Source: Ramlibacter sp.
Lineage (GTDB): Bacteria; Pseudomonadota; Gammaproteobacteria; Burkholderiales; Burkholderiaceae_C
Length of the DNA stretch: 34,839 nucleotides
NCBI GenBank assembly: GCA_028291885.1
Contig: JAQGNJ010000234.1
Span: 1 to 34,839, forward strand
Direction of reading: 5' to 3'
Shown: positions 1 to 8,254 of the stretch, one piece after another
How the letters are laid out: each line of letters opens with the position of its first letter
How positions within the stretch are numbered: the stretch's first letter is position 1
Notes under the pieces: model-generated
Told to the model about the DNA's origin: nothing
What the model saw: only the letters and a program-made list of their open reading frames with translations
Database searches by the model: none
Position numbers and translations under genes: made by a program

Positions 1-895
1 GGTTGTCGTTGATCCCGTTGACGGTGCGACTGAGTTGGCGCGCCGCGCGCGAGGCGTCCTCGGTCACGCGGTTGATCCGCGGCAGGGTCGCGGCATTGAA
101 GGAATCGGCGGCGTGCGCCAGGCCTTCCGCGCCTTCGGCTAGCCGGTCGACCGGACCGTCCTTGGCATTCAGGCGCTGGCCCACCCTGCCGAACTCGGCG
201 ATGGTGGCCTTTGCCTGGTCCGCGGTCCCGCGCACCGAGCTCAGCGTTGCATCAGCGTTCTTGACGAAGGACGGGATGTCGACCCGGTCCGGCCCGAGCT
301 GCGCATTGAGGATGGTCGTCACGCTGGTCGAAAGCTTGCTGACGCTGGTCGCCGCCTCGCCCACGTTGTCCAGCGCCGCGGCCAGCCGCTTCTGGTTCGG
401 ATCGCCCAGCACCTGGTTGATCCGGACCGTGGCTTGCTCCACCTGGTCGAGGATCTTTTCGCCCCGGTCCTGCAGCTTGGCCAGCAGCCCCGGCCGCAGC
501 GGGATGCGCGGCGGCGCTTCGTCGTTGGGGACCAGCCGCGGCGCCGGTTTTCCGCTGTCGTCGAGCTGCACGAAGGCCAGGCCCGTCACGCCCTGGAAAC
601 TCAGCGTGGCGAAGGTTTCCGCCGTGACCGGCGCGGCGCTGTCCACCTCCAGCCGCAGCAGCACGTTGCCCGTGGTCTTGGGATCGAAGCCGATGGTGTC
701 GACCTTGCCGACGTCGACGCCGCGGTAGCGCACCGGCGCCTGGGGCTGCAGTCCCGTCACCGTCTCGCGGGTCGAGATCTCGTAGATGTTGCGCTCGCCG
801 GTGTCGCGCGTCAGCCAGGCGGCCAGCCCCAGCAGCAGCATGCTGAGCAACGCGACGAAGATGCCTGCGGCCAGGGCGTGGGATTTGTTTTCCAT
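1..895 (-). CDS. mlaD: MlaD/MCE family lipid-transport protein, C-terminus cut by window edge
   Basis: This is a periplasmic substrate-binding subunit of an Mla-type phospholipid ABC transporter, anchored in the inner membrane. It starts MENKSHALAAGIFVALL, with one transmembrane helix at about residues 8-26. An MCE domain follows at about residues 38-115, with the typical stretches YRGVDVGKV and SFQGVTGLAFVQL. A long helical region rich in Ala, Asp and Lys follows and runs off the left edge, so only about 298 codons are visible. The gene lies 24 bases downstream of the ATPase gene on the same strand, the usual permease-ATPase-MCE order. The purine-rich stretch just before the ATG (read on the minus strand) can serve as a ribosome binding site. 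The family is clear; the assignment to Mla rather than another MCE system rests on the neighbouring genes. Confidence 0.93.
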   Translation of the reverse strand, partial: MENKSHALAAGIFVALLSMLLLGLAAWLTRDTGERNIYEISTRETVTGLQPQAPVRYRGVDVGKVDTIGFDPKTTGNVLLRLEVDSAAPVTAETFATLSFQGVTGLAFVQLDDSGKPAPRLVPNDEAPPRIPLRPGLLAKLQDRGEKILDQVEQATVRINQVLGDPNQKRLAAALDNVGEAATSVSKLSTSVTTILNAQLGPDRVDIPSFVKNADATLSSVRGTADQAKATIAEFGRVGQRLNAKDGPVDRLAEGAEGLAHAADSFNAATLPRINRVTEDASRAARQLSRTVNGINDN

Positions 896-919
896 GTCTT
901 GTCTCTGCTTTCTCTCTTT

Positions 920-1765
920 CTAGATGGCGAACGGGTATTCGCGCAGCAGTTCCATTGCGCGCTGGCCCCGCGGCCCCAGGAAAAAATCGTGGATGAAAGG
1001 ATGGGGATGGGCGATCACTTCCTTGGGCGGCGCCGCGATCACCACGTGCCGGTCGGCCAGCACGGCGATGCGGGTGGACAGCTCGAACAGCGTGTCGAGG
1101 TCGTGCGTGACCATGATCACCGTCAGATGGAGGTCGCGGTGCAGCGACCGCAGCAGCGTGACGAAGCCGTCCGAGCTGTCCGGGTCGAGGCCGGCCGTGG
1201 GCTCGTCCAGCAGCAGCAGCGGCGGGTCCATGATCAGGGCCCGCGCCAGCGCCACCCGCTTGATCATGCCGCCGGACAGGTCGGACGGCATGCGGGCCGC
1301 GTCCTCCGGCTTCAGGCCGACCATCTGCAGCTTGACCATCGCCGCTTCCCGGATCAGCGTCGGCGTCAGCGTCTTGAGTTCGCGCAGCGGGAAAGCGATG
1401 TTCTCCAGCACGGTGAAGGCCGAGAACAGCGCCCCGTGCTGGAACAGCATGCCGATCCGGCTGGCCGCGCCGCGCCGGCCCAGTTCCGACACCGACTGGC
1501 CCAGGACCTCGATGTCGCCGCGGGTCGGCGTCTCCAGGCCCAGGACCTGCCGCAGCAGGACGGTCTTGCCGGTGCCCGAGCCGCCGACCAGGGACAGCAC
1601 CTCGCCCTGCCGCACGTCGAGATCGAGGTCTTCGTGGACGACGAAACGCCGCTCCGGACTGGTGAACACGGTCCACAGCTTGCGGATCTCGACCATCGGC
1701 GCGGCGGCGGCCGTTGCGGCCGTTGCGGCAGTGGCCGGCGTGGTCTCGCGGGCGCTTGTCGCCAT
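920..1765 (-). CDS. mlaF: ABC transporter ATP-binding protein of the Mla system
   Basis: This cytoplasmic ATPase powers the MlaE permease. In the 281-residue reading it has a Walker A (GGSGTGKT) near residue 62, an ABC signature (LSGGMIKRVALA) near 160 and a Walker B (LLLLDEPTAGLDP) near 180, followed by the switch His in VTHDLD. The chosen ATG at 1765 shares bases with the permease stop (TGATG overlap), which suggests translational coupling. This adds an Ala/Thr-rich leader of 23 residues before the conserved MVEIRKLW. The ATG at 1696 is the alternative start and would give a more typical MlaF N-terminus. The open frame continues upstream to 2059, but that part is antisense-frame noise inside mlaE. 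Confidence 0.93.
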   Translation of the reverse strand: MATSARETTPATAATAATAAAAPMVEIRKLWTVFTSPERRFVVHEDLDLDVRQGEVLSLVGGSGTGKTVLLRQVLGLETPTRGDIEVLGQSVSELGRRGAASRIGMLFQHGALFSAFTVLENIAFPLRELKTLTPTLIREAAMVKLQMVGLKPEDAARMPSDLSGGMIKRVALARALIMDPPLLLLDEPTAGLDPDSSDGFVTLLRSLHRDLHLTVIMVTHDLDTLFELSTRIAVLADRHVVIAAPPKEVIAHPHPFIHDFFLGPRGQRAMELLREYPFAI

Positions 1766-2886
1766 CACAGGCCGACGTCCTTGAACATCACGGCGAACAG
1801 GGCGTCGACCAGGATCACGACGGTGATCGAGGTCACCACCGAGGCCGTCGTGCCCTCGCCCAGGCTCTGGGTGTTGGGCTGGACCCGCAGGCCGAAGTGG
1901 CAGCCGATCAGGGCGATCAGCACGCCGAACACCACCGACTTGGCGCTGGCCAGGCCGAGGTTGCCGGGGCTCACCGCCTGGGGCAGCGCATTGAGGAAAA
2001 ACGTCGGCGTGATGCCCAGCGACACGTCGGCCGCGAGCATGCCGCCGGCCAGCGCGCAAACGGTGGTCCAGACGCTGATGAGCGGCATCACCACGGCAAG
2101 CGCCATCGCGCGCGGCATCACCAGGCGGTAGCTCTGGGAAATCCCCATCACCCGCATGGCGTCCAGTTCCTCCGTCACGCGCATCACGCCGATCTGGGCC
2201 GTGATGGAGGAGCCCGAGCGGCCGGCGATCAGGATCGCGGCCAGCATGGGCCCGAGCTCGCGGATCAGCGCGATGCCCAGGATGTTAACGATGAAGGAGT
2301 CGGCGCCGAACTGGCGCAATTGCCGCGAGGTGAGGTAGGCCAGCACCACGCCGATCAGGAAGCCGACCAGCGCGGTGATCGGCAGGGCGGTCGCGCCGAT
2401 CCGATAGAGGTGGCCCGACAGGTCGCGCCACGGCCCCTGGTGCGGCGCCCGCGCCAGCTTCAAGAGATTGAGGGTGAGCTCGCCGATCAGGACCAGGAAC
2501 GACTGCATGTGGCCCAGAGCGCGCAGCACGGCGGCGCCGATCGCCAGGTAACGGCCGGACCAGCCGATCTTCTTGCGCGGCGGCGGCAGGGCGGTGAACT
2601 GCGCCACGTGCTCCAGCACCGCCCGCTGTCCCGGCAGCAGCTCGATCGGCTCCGGCCATTTGCGCCCCCAGTGGTCCCACAGCAGCTGTCCGCCGACGTG
2701 ATCGAGCTGGTCGGCCCGGGTCAGGTCCCAGCGGCCGCCGGCGGCGACCGCATCCTTCAACTGCGCTTCCAGTCCCTTGAGCAGCCTGCGCCTGGCGAAC
2801 TGCGCCGCGGTCCATTGGCCAAGCACCAGCGTGCTCTTGCCCTGGGGATTGGACTGCTGCTCGATGCGTGGCGTGGGTTGGTCCAT
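1765..2886 (-). CDS. mlaE: MlaE family lipid ABC transporter permease with N-terminal STAS-like domain
   Basis: This is the inner-membrane permease of the Mla/MCE lipid transporter, 373 residues. The first about 110 residues are soluble and resemble a STAS domain (WDLTRADQLDHVGGQLLW). Beta-proteobacterial MlaE homologues often carry this fusion; the E. coli protein lacks it. The MlaE permease domain follows, with several hydrophobic helices and the conserved segments LTSRQLRQFGAD, ELGPMLAAILIAGRSGSSI and VMRVTEELDAM. The ATG at 2884-2886 starts the longest frame with family-like sequence. The gene heads the operon mlaE-mlaF-mlaD and overlaps the ATPase start. It diverges from the dehydrogenase gene at 3048 across a 161-bp intergenic region. 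Confidence 0.94.
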   Translation of the reverse strand: MDQPTPRIEQQSNPQGKSTLVLGQWTAAQFARRRLLKGLEAQLKDAVAAGGRWDLTRADQLDHVGGQLLWDHWGRKWPEPIELLPGQRAVLEHVAQFTALPPPRKKIGWSGRYLAIGAAVLRALGHMQSFLVLIGELTLNLLKLARAPHQGPWRDLSGHLYRIGATALPITALVGFLIGVVLAYLTSRQLRQFGADSFIVNILGIALIRELGPMLAAILIAGRSGSSITAQIGVMRVTEELDAMRVMGISQSYRLVMPRAMALAVVMPLISVWTTVCALAGGMLAADVSLGITPTFFLNALPQAVSPGNLGLASAKSVVFGVLIALIGCHFGLRVQPNTQSLGEGTTASVVTSITVVILVDALFAVMFKDVGL

Positions 2887-2979
2887 GAGGGCCGGGATTG
2901 TCAGCCTGCCATCCTAACTGCTGGGCCAGGGCCATGGGTGTAGGAGAGCGGGCCGTGCGGACCGGCCGCGAAGAAGCGC

Positions 2980-3001
2980 TATTCTTGACATATTCTTGAC
3001 T
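2980..3001. repeat. Tandem 11-bp duplication in the mlaE/mmsA divergent promoter region
   Basis: TATTCTTGACA at 2980-2990 is followed directly by TATTCTTGACT at 2991-3001. The two 11-bp units differ only in the last base. One helical turn of spacing and a position between two divergent genes would suit a pair of binding half-sites, but each unit also contains a -10-like TATTCT and a -35-like TTGAC. No partner hexamers at good spacing are obvious, so its role is open. Confidence 0.5.
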
Positions 3002-3047
3002 CCCGCCGGCCCGGTGCCGCGCGCCCCGCGCCTTTCGAAAGCCTCCG

Positions 3048-4601
3048 ATGAACGCACCAGACAAGTCCACCCAATCCGCCGCCGCTGCTTCGATCGAACA
3101 CTGGATCGGCGGCCGCGTCGTTCCCGGCAACAGCGGCCGCCGCGCCGACGTCTTCAACCCCGCCACCGGCAAGGTGAGCGGCCAGGTGGCGCTGGCCAAC
3201 AGCGCCGAAGTGGATGCTGCGGTCGCATCGGCGCAGGCAGCGTTCCCGGCCTGGGCCGACACGCCGCCGATCCGCCGCGCCCGCGTGATGTTCAAGTTCC
3301 TCGAGCTGCTGAACCGCAACCGCGACGCGCTGGCCCACGCGATCACCGCCGAACACGGCAAGGTGTTCACCGATGCCGTGGGCGAAGTCACGCGCGGCAT
3401 CGACATCGTGGAATTCGCCTGCGGCATCCCGCAGCTGCTCAAGGGCGACTACACCGACCAGGTCTCCACCGGCATCGATAACTGGACGATGCGCCAGCCG
3501 CTCGGCGTGGTCGCCGGCATCACCCCGTTCAATTTCCCGGTGATGGTGCCGATGTGGATGTACCCGGTGGCGATCGCCGCCGGCAACTGCTTCGTGCTCA
3601 AGCCCAGCCCGCTGGACCCCAGCGCGTCGATCATGATGGCCGAACTGCTCAAGCAGGCCGGCTTGCCCGATGGCGTGTTCAACGTGGTGCAGGGCGACAA
3701 GGACGCGGTCGACGCGCTGCTGGAGCATCCCGACGTCAAGGCGCTGTCCTTTGTCGGGTCGACCGCCGTCGCGCAGAAGATCTACGAAACCGGCGCCCGC
3801 CACGGCAAGCGGGTCCAGGCCCTGGGCGGCGCCAAGAACCACATGGTGGTGATGCCCGACGCCGACCTGGAGCAGGCGGTCGACGCGCTGATCGGTTCGG
3901 CCTACGGTTCGGCCGGCGAGCGCTGCATGGCGATTTCGCTCGCCGTGCTGGTCGGCGATGCGGCCGACAAGATCATGCCGATGCTGGCGGAACGCACCCA
4001 GCAGCTGAAGATCAAGAACGGCACCGAGCTGGATGCGGAAATGGGCCCGATCGTCTCCAGCGCCGCCCACGGCCGCATCACCGGCTACATCGGGACGGGC
4101 GAGCAGGAGGGCGCCAAGCTGGTGGTCGACGGCCGCAAGTTCCAGGCGGCGAAGGCGGGGGCCGGTTGCAATGTCGACACGTCCGGCGGCTTCTGGATCG
4201 GCGGCTCGCTGTTCGACAACGTCACGCCCGAAATGAAGATCTACAAGGAAGAAATCTTCGGACCGGTGCTGGGGTGCGTCCGGGTGCCGGACCTGGCGGC
4301 GGCGGTGGAGCTGATCAACTCGCACGAATACGGCAACGGCGTCTCCTGCTTCACCCGCGACGGCAACGTCGCGCGCGAGTTCTCGCGCCGGGTGCAGGTG
4401 GGCATGGTCGGCATCAACGTGCCGATCCCGGTGCCGATGGCGTGGCACGGCTTCGGCGGCTGGAAGAAGAGCCTGTTCGGCGACATGCATGCCTACGGCG
4501 AGGAAGGCGTTCGCTTCTACACCAAGCAGAAATCGATCATGCAGCGCTGGCCGGAGAGCATCGGCAAGGGCGCCGAGTTCGTGATGCCGACCGCGAAATG
4601 A
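3048..4601 (+). CDS. mmsA: CoA-acylating methylmalonate-semialdehyde dehydrogenase
   Basis: This cytoplasmic NAD+- and CoA-dependent aldehyde dehydrogenase converts (methyl)malonate semialdehyde to propionyl-CoA or acetyl-CoA with loss of CO2, in valine and beta-alanine/inositol breakdown. The 517 residues match the ALDH6 family in length. It has the Rossmann cofactor segment ([15 protein letters not shown]), the ALSFVGST turn, [18 protein letters not shown] and the catalytic Cys at about residue 293 in [11 protein letters not shown]. The MmsA-type ending [22 protein letters not shown] is present. The ATG at 3048 precedes a poorly conserved leader; there is no strong Shine-Dalgarno sequence. 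It is probably monocistronic: the next gene begins 28 bp later but is functionally unrelated. Confidence 0.95.
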   Translation: MNAPDKSTQSAAAASIEHWIGGRVVPGNSGRRADVFNPATGKVSGQVALANSAEVDAAVASAQAAFPAWADTPPIRRARVMFKFLELLNRNRDALAHAITAEHGKVFTDAVGEVTRGIDIVEFACGIPQLLKGDYTDQVSTGIDNWTMRQPLGVVAGITPFNFPVMVPMWMYPVAIAAGNCFVLKPSPLDPSASIMMAELLKQAGLPDGVFNVVQGDKDAVDALLEHPDVKALSFVGSTAVAQKIYETGARHGKRVQALGGAKNHMVVMPDADLEQAVDALIGSAYGSAGERCMAISLAVLVGDAADKIMPMLAERTQQLKIKNGTELDAEMGPIVSSAAHGRITGYIGTGEQEGAKLVVDGRKFQAAKAGAGCNVDTSGGFWIGGSLFDNVTPEMKIYKEEIFGPVLGCVRVPDLAAAVELINSHEYGNGVSCFTRDGNVAREFSRRVQVGMVGINVPIPVPMAWHGFGGWKKSLFGDMHAYGEEGVRFYTKQKSIMQRWPESIGKGAEFVMPTAK

Positions 4602-4629
4602 GGGCGCGGGCCGGCCGCCTTTCCCGCGC

Positions 4630-5799
4630 ATGAACAAGCGGGCCGATCCCGTGGCACTGCCGCAGGACGGCTATGCGTTCGTCGATGCCTTGCGCGGGAT
4701 CGCCGCGATGCTGGTTCTGATCTTCCACACCAAGCACGTGGGAGGCAGGGACGATTTCCCGCAGCGGTTCTGGGCTTTCTTCGATTCCGGCTGGGCCGGG
4801 GTCAACATGTTCCTGTTGATCAGCGGCTTCGTGATCACCCTGAGCGTGCTCAGAAATTTCCAGCAGGACCCGGAAGGATTCAGGCGCGGTTTTCTGGTGT
4901 CGCGGTCCGCTCGCATCGTTCCGCTTTATCTTCTCACCGGCGCTGTCTTCCTCGCGATCGCCAGTCCGGCATGGCTGCAGGGACCGCTCGCGGTCAAGGC
5001 GGCGCACCTCGGATCCCACCTCGCCTTCGTCCACAACCTGCATCCGGTGACCCATGGCAGCATCAATGGGCCCAACTGGTCGATCGGGCTTGAAGTGCAG
5101 TTCTACCTGCTGATCCTGTGCATCGCGCCCTGGCTGGTCCGGCATGCCGGCGCGCTGCATCTTGCGGGAGCGCTCCTGTTCGCCGCCTCGTTCCGTTATG
5201 CGAGCACACTGGTGGTTCCGGCGGGCGACATCAACCTTCAGTTCTTTTACGCGACCCAGCTCCCCGGCGTCATCGATCATTTCGCGCTGGGCATGGCGCT
5301 CGCCATCGTTACGACCCGATCGCGGGGCCTGGCAGTTGCCGCCACCACGCCCGGCTGGAGGCCTTGCCTGGTGTCCACCGCGGCCTCGCTCCTGCTGCTG
5401 GGGCTGGCGGGACATCAACTCGCCCGGTTCGGCTATTGGGGCAACGTCTGGATGGTGACCTTCCTTCCCGTTGTGCTCTCCCTCGCGTTTGCGGCGCTGC
5501 TCAATGCCGCGGTCACCTTCCCACTGGCGAAGAACGCAGCGTTCGCGCCTTTGCGCTACCTGGGGGAGATCAGTTATGGCCTGTACCTGTGGCACATGCC
5601 TGTCCTGCTGTTCCTGAAGCTTCAGGCTCCCTCGTTGAGGGGAGTGGCCCTGCTTGCGGCCGTCTTTGCCGTGACGCTGCTGCTCTCCGCGCTGTCCTGG
5701 CACACGTTCGAAAGGCCACTGATGCAGTTTCTTCGCCGGCGCGCAGCGCGGCCTGGCCTCCAGGACAGCGGCCTGGTCGCACCCCGCCAAGCCCTATGA
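4630..5799 (+). CDS. Acyltransferase family 3 (OafA/YrhL-like) membrane O-acyltransferase
   Basis: This is an integral inner-membrane protein of 389 residues with about ten hydrophobic helices. The family transfers acyl groups, usually acetyl, to sugars, lipids or peptidoglycan. The hallmark N-terminus is present: FVDALRGIAAMLVLIFHTKH, carrying the Arg and the catalytic His. SGFVITLS and the RSARIVPLYLL loop follow, and there is a late YGLYLWHMPVLLFLKL helix. The 3' end overlaps the next ORF by four bases (ATGA at 5796-5799), so the two proteins are probably made together. The acceptor cannot be predicted from sequence. Confidence 0.92.
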   Translation: MNKRADPVALPQDGYAFVDALRGIAAMLVLIFHTKHVGGRDDFPQRFWAFFDSGWAGVNMFLLISGFVITLSVLRNFQQDPEGFRRGFLVSRSARIVPLYLLTGAVFLAIASPAWLQGPLAVKAAHLGSHLAFVHNLHPVTHGSINGPNWSIGLEVQFYLLILCIAPWLVRHAGALHLAGALLFAASFRYASTLVVPAGDINLQFFYATQLPGVIDHFALGMALAIVTTRSRGLAVAATTPGWRPCLVSTAASLLLLGLAGHQLARFGYWGNVWMVTFLPVVLSLAFAALLNAAVTFPLAKNAAFAPLRYLGEISYGLYLWHMPVLLFLKLQAPSLRGVALLAAVFAVTLLLSALSWHTFERPLMQFLRRRAARPGLQDSGLVAPRQAL

Positions 5800-7436
5800 G
5801 CGACACCAGCTTCGACTACGTGATCATCGGCGGCGGCACGGCCGGCTGCCTGCTGGCCAACCGGCTCTCGGCGGATCCGTCCAAGCGGGTGCTGCTGATC
5901 GAGGCCGGGCGACGCGACGACTACCACTGGATCCACATCCCGGTCGGCTACCTGTACTGCATCGGCAATCCGCGCACCGACTGGCTGTACAGCACAGAGG
6001 CCGACGCCGGCCTGAACGGCCGCCAGCTGCGCTATCCGCGCGGCAAGACGCTGGGCGGCTGCTCCAGCATCAACGGCATGATCTACATGCGCGGCCAGGC
6101 ACGCGACTACGACCAATGGGCGCAGATCACGGGCGATGCGAACTGGACCTGGGAGCGTTGCCTGCCGTACTTCAAGAAGCACGAGGATTACTACAAGGGC
6201 GCCGACGCGCTGCACGGCGAAGGCGGCGAATGGCGGGTCGAGCGGCAGCGCCTGCGCTGGGACGTGCTCGACGCCTTTGCGCAGGCGGCGCAACAGGCCG
6301 GCATCCCGCACAGCGAGGACTTCAACCGCGGCGACAACGAGGGCGTCGGCTACTTCCAGGTGAACCAGAAGCACGGCTGGCGCTGGAACACCGCGAAGGC
6401 TTTCCTGCGGCCGATCTGCTACGGGCGCCCCAACTTCGAGATGTGGACCAACGCCCATGTGATGCGGCTGGTCGTCGACCAGCAGGCCGACGGCAGCCGG
6501 CGCTGCACGGGTGTCGAGGTCTGGACCGGCGACGAGCAGGTGACCGTCCAGGCGGATCGCGAGGTGCTGCTGTGCGCCGGCAGCATCGGCTCGCCGCAGA
6601 TCCTGCAGCTCTCGGGGATCGGTCCTGCGCCACTGCTCCAGAGTCTCGGGATTGCGGTGGTGCAGGACTTGCCCGGCGTCGGCGCCAACCTGCAGGACCA
6701 CCTGCAGATCCGGGCCGTGTTCAAGGTCAAGGGCGTGGCGACGCTGAACACGCTTGCCAACAGCTGGTACGGCAAGCTGAAGATCGGCCTCGAATACGCG
6801 TTCAAGCGCAGCGGGCCGATGAGCATGGCGCCGTCGCAGCTCGGCGCCTTCACGCGCAGTTCGCCGGAGCTGCCCTATCCGAACATCGAATACCACGTGC
6901 AACCCCTGAGCCTCGATGCCTTCGGCGAGCCGCTGCACGATTTCAACGCCTTCACCGCGAGCGTGTGCAACCTGAACCCGACCAGCCGCGGCACGGTGCG
7001 GATCCGCAGCAAGAGCTTCGGCGATGCGCCGCTGATCGCGCCGAACTACCTGAGCACGGCGCAAGACCGCAAGGTGGCCGCCGATTCGCTGCGCGTGACG
7101 CGGCGCATCGTGCAGCAGCCGGCGCTGGCGCAGTACGAGCCGCAGGAATGGCGGCCGGGCGCGCAGTTCGAGAGCGACGAGGACCTGGCGCGGCTGGCGG
7201 GCGACATCGCCACCACCATCTTCCATCCGGTGGGCACGACGCGGATGGGGCAGGACGACGATCCGATGGCTGTCGTCGATTCGCAGCTGCGGGTGCGCGG
7301 CGTCGCCGGCCTGCGCGTGGTCGACGCCGGCGTGATGCCCACCATCACCAGCGGCAACACCAACTCGCCGACCCTGATGATGGCGGAGAAGGCCGCCGAA
7401 TGGATCCTTCGCGCGGCGGGCTCGCGCGCTCGCTGA
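5796..7436 (+). CDS. GMC family FAD-dependent oxidoreductase (choline/alcohol dehydrogenase-like)
   Basis: This flavoprotein has 546 residues and oxidises an alcohol group on a small molecule. It opens with the dinucleotide-binding motif YVIIGGGTAGCLLANRLS. It then has the GMC signature 1 region (PRGKTLGGCSSINGMIYMRG), signature 2 (GSIGSPQILQLSGIGP), the catalytic His at about residue 477 (IFHPVGTTRMG) and the C-terminal SGNTNSPTLMMAEKAAE. No secretion signal is visible. The ATG at 5796 overlaps the acyltransferase stop; the open frame extends further upstream, but only in shadow of that gene. The closest well-known relatives are choline dehydrogenase BetA and alcohol dehydrogenase AlkJ; the actual substrate is unknown. 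Confidence 0.94.
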   Translation: MSDTSFDYVIIGGGTAGCLLANRLSADPSKRVLLIEAGRRDDYHWIHIPVGYLYCIGNPRTDWLYSTEADAGLNGRQLRYPRGKTLGGCSSINGMIYMRGQARDYDQWAQITGDANWTWERCLPYFKKHEDYYKGADALHGEGGEWRVERQRLRWDVLDAFAQAAQQAGIPHSEDFNRGDNEGVGYFQVNQKHGWRWNTAKAFLRPICYGRPNFEMWTNAHVMRLVVDQQADGSRRCTGVEVWTGDEQVTVQADREVLLCAGSIGSPQILQLSGIGPAPLLQSLGIAVVQDLPGVGANLQDHLQIRAVFKVKGVATLNTLANSWYGKLKIGLEYAFKRSGPMSMAPSQLGAFTRSSPELPYPNIEYHVQPLSLDAFGEPLHDFNAFTASVCNLNPTSRGTVRIRSKSFGDAPLIAPNYLSTAQDRKVAADSLRVTRRIVQQPALAQYEPQEWRPGAQFESDEDLARLAGDIATTIFHPVGTTRMGQDDDPMAVVDSQLRVRGVAGLRVVDAGVMPTITSGNTNSPTLMMAEKAAEWILRAAGSRAR

Positions 7437-7462
7437 ACCCGGGCCTGCCCGTCCGTACCGCG

Positions 7463-7573
7463 GTGCGCCATGGGCGGGAAAGTCCCGATGGCACTGGCTG
7501 AGCCGGGCCGGTAGAGTCTCCCCACTCGCAACGGCCCCCCGGGGCTCGCAAGGGCGAGGGTCCGAGGAGACTC
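7463..7573 (+). other. Structured non-coding stretch between the GMC gene and the 7690 gene
   Basis: The 253 bases between 7436 and 7690 carry no convincing ORF but have two strong foldbacks. Hairpin 1 (7463-7494) pairs GCCAT (7467-7471) with ATGGC (7488-7492) around an inner CGGGA/TCCCG stem. Hairpin 2 (7514-7573) has a perfect 8-bp base, GAGTCTCC with GGAGACTC, then CTCGC/GCGAG and GCCCC/GGGGC inside. A Rho-independent terminator follows at 7630. Stacked stems followed by a terminator are what a riboswitch, attenuator or small RNA would look like. I compared it with the glycine, SAH and 6S patterns I remember and found no match. Confidence 0.45.
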
Positions 7574-7629
7574 CCAAGAAATCCAAAATTCAGGCCGAGA
7601 CAGGTCACGCATCCTGGAGATGCCTTTTG

Positions 7630-7660
7630 AAAAGACGCCGCATGCGGCGTCTTTTGTTTT
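7630..7660 (+). terminator. Rho-independent terminator with perfect palindromic stem
   Basis: AAAAGACGCCG pairs with CGGCGTCTTTT around a CATG loop (7630-7655). The stem is a perfect 26-bp palindrome, followed by GTTTTT. It ends transcription from the GMC gene or from the structured leader before it. It also argues against the upstream ATG at 7627 as the start of the next gene, since translation would run through the terminator stem. Confidence 0.85.
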
Positions 7661-7689
7661 TGGGGGAGCGAAACACGATAATCCAGGAC

Positions 7690-8211
7690 ATGGACGACAT
7701 CGTGCGCCAGGCCATCGCGAAATGGCCGAACGTTCCCCACTGCTACGGCTGGCTCGGACTCGACGACCGCGGCAGCTGGTACATGCGCGACGACCGCACG
7801 CAGGCGGCAGGCGCTTTTCCCGCCAGCAAGGGATCGCTGCTCAAACACGAGAAGCTGGTGGACTTCATCCACCGCAACTACGAGGCGGACGACCGCGGCT
7901 GCTGGTTCTTCCAGAACGGGCCGCAGCGCGTCTATGTGGAACTGGAATCCGCCCCCTGGGTCTGGCGGCTCGGCGCAGGGGACAGCGTGACCTCGCACAG
8001 CGGCCGGGCCGCTGCCGTCCGCTCCTGCGTCATGGATGAGCACGGTCGGCTCTACCTCGACACCGACATCGGCTTCGGCCTGGTCCACACGCTGGACATG
8101 GAGCAGGCCTCGGAGGCGGTGGAGCGGGGTCTCTGGGTCCCCGACGAGCTTGCGGCCGGGGATCTGCCCGCGCGCTTCGGCTTCGTGCGCAGCCCGCAAA
8201 CGCTGGAATGA
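7690..8211 (+). CDS. Conserved hypothetical protein of a beta-proteobacterial DUF family
   Basis: This soluble protein of 173 residues begins MDDIVRQAIAKWPNVP. It has recognisable blocks CYGWLGLDDRGSWYMRDD, FQNGPQRVYVELE, APWVWRLG and GFGLVHT, followed by a C-terminal PARFGFVRSP. The pattern is one I recall from Burkholderiales proteins of unknown function (about 180 residues), possibly annotated DUF2946 or a neighbouring DUF number; I am not sure of the number. The ATG at 7690 is preferred over 7627 because the upstream codons overlap a transcription terminator and encode an Arg-rich leader unlike the rest. The gene ends in its own terminator. No function can be assigned. Confidence 0.8.
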   Translation: MDDIVRQAIAKWPNVPHCYGWLGLDDRGSWYMRDDRTQAAGAFPASKGSLLKHEKLVDFIHRNYEADDRGCWFFQNGPQRVYVELESAPWVWRLGAGDSVTSHSGRAAAVRSCVMDEHGRLYLDTDIGFGLVHTLDMEQASEAVERGLWVPDELAAGDLPARFGFVRSPQTLE

Positions 8212-8236
8212 AAAAGGCCGGGAGTCCCGGCCTTTT
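8212..8236. terminator. Bidirectional Rho-independent terminator between convergent genes
   Basis: AAAAGGCCGGG pairs perfectly with CCCGGCCTTTT around an AGT loop. It begins one base after the stop codon of the plus-strand gene and lies 18 bases beyond the stop of the minus-strand cytochrome gene. The A and T runs on either side let it serve both directions. Confidence 0.88.
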
Positions 8237-8254
8237 CAGATCGCCGCCAGGTTC

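Noticed and set aside
434-2131. A 565-codon plus-strand frame over the mla operon
   Set aside because: Composition rich in Gln, His and Arg and complete overlap with three well-supported Mla genes mark it as a shadow.
7437-7655. Glycine riboswitch, SAH riboswitch, 6S RNA, SRP RNA or RNase P RNA
   Set aside because: Checked against remembered core sequences. The GGAAAGTCC and CCGAGGAG words are partial coincidences and the rest of each consensus is missing. Left as an unassigned structured stretch.
7627-7689. Upstream ATG start for the 7690 gene
   Set aside because: The extra codons are the stem of a Rho-independent terminator, and the predicted N-terminus is a run of Arg and Met unlike the rest of the protein.
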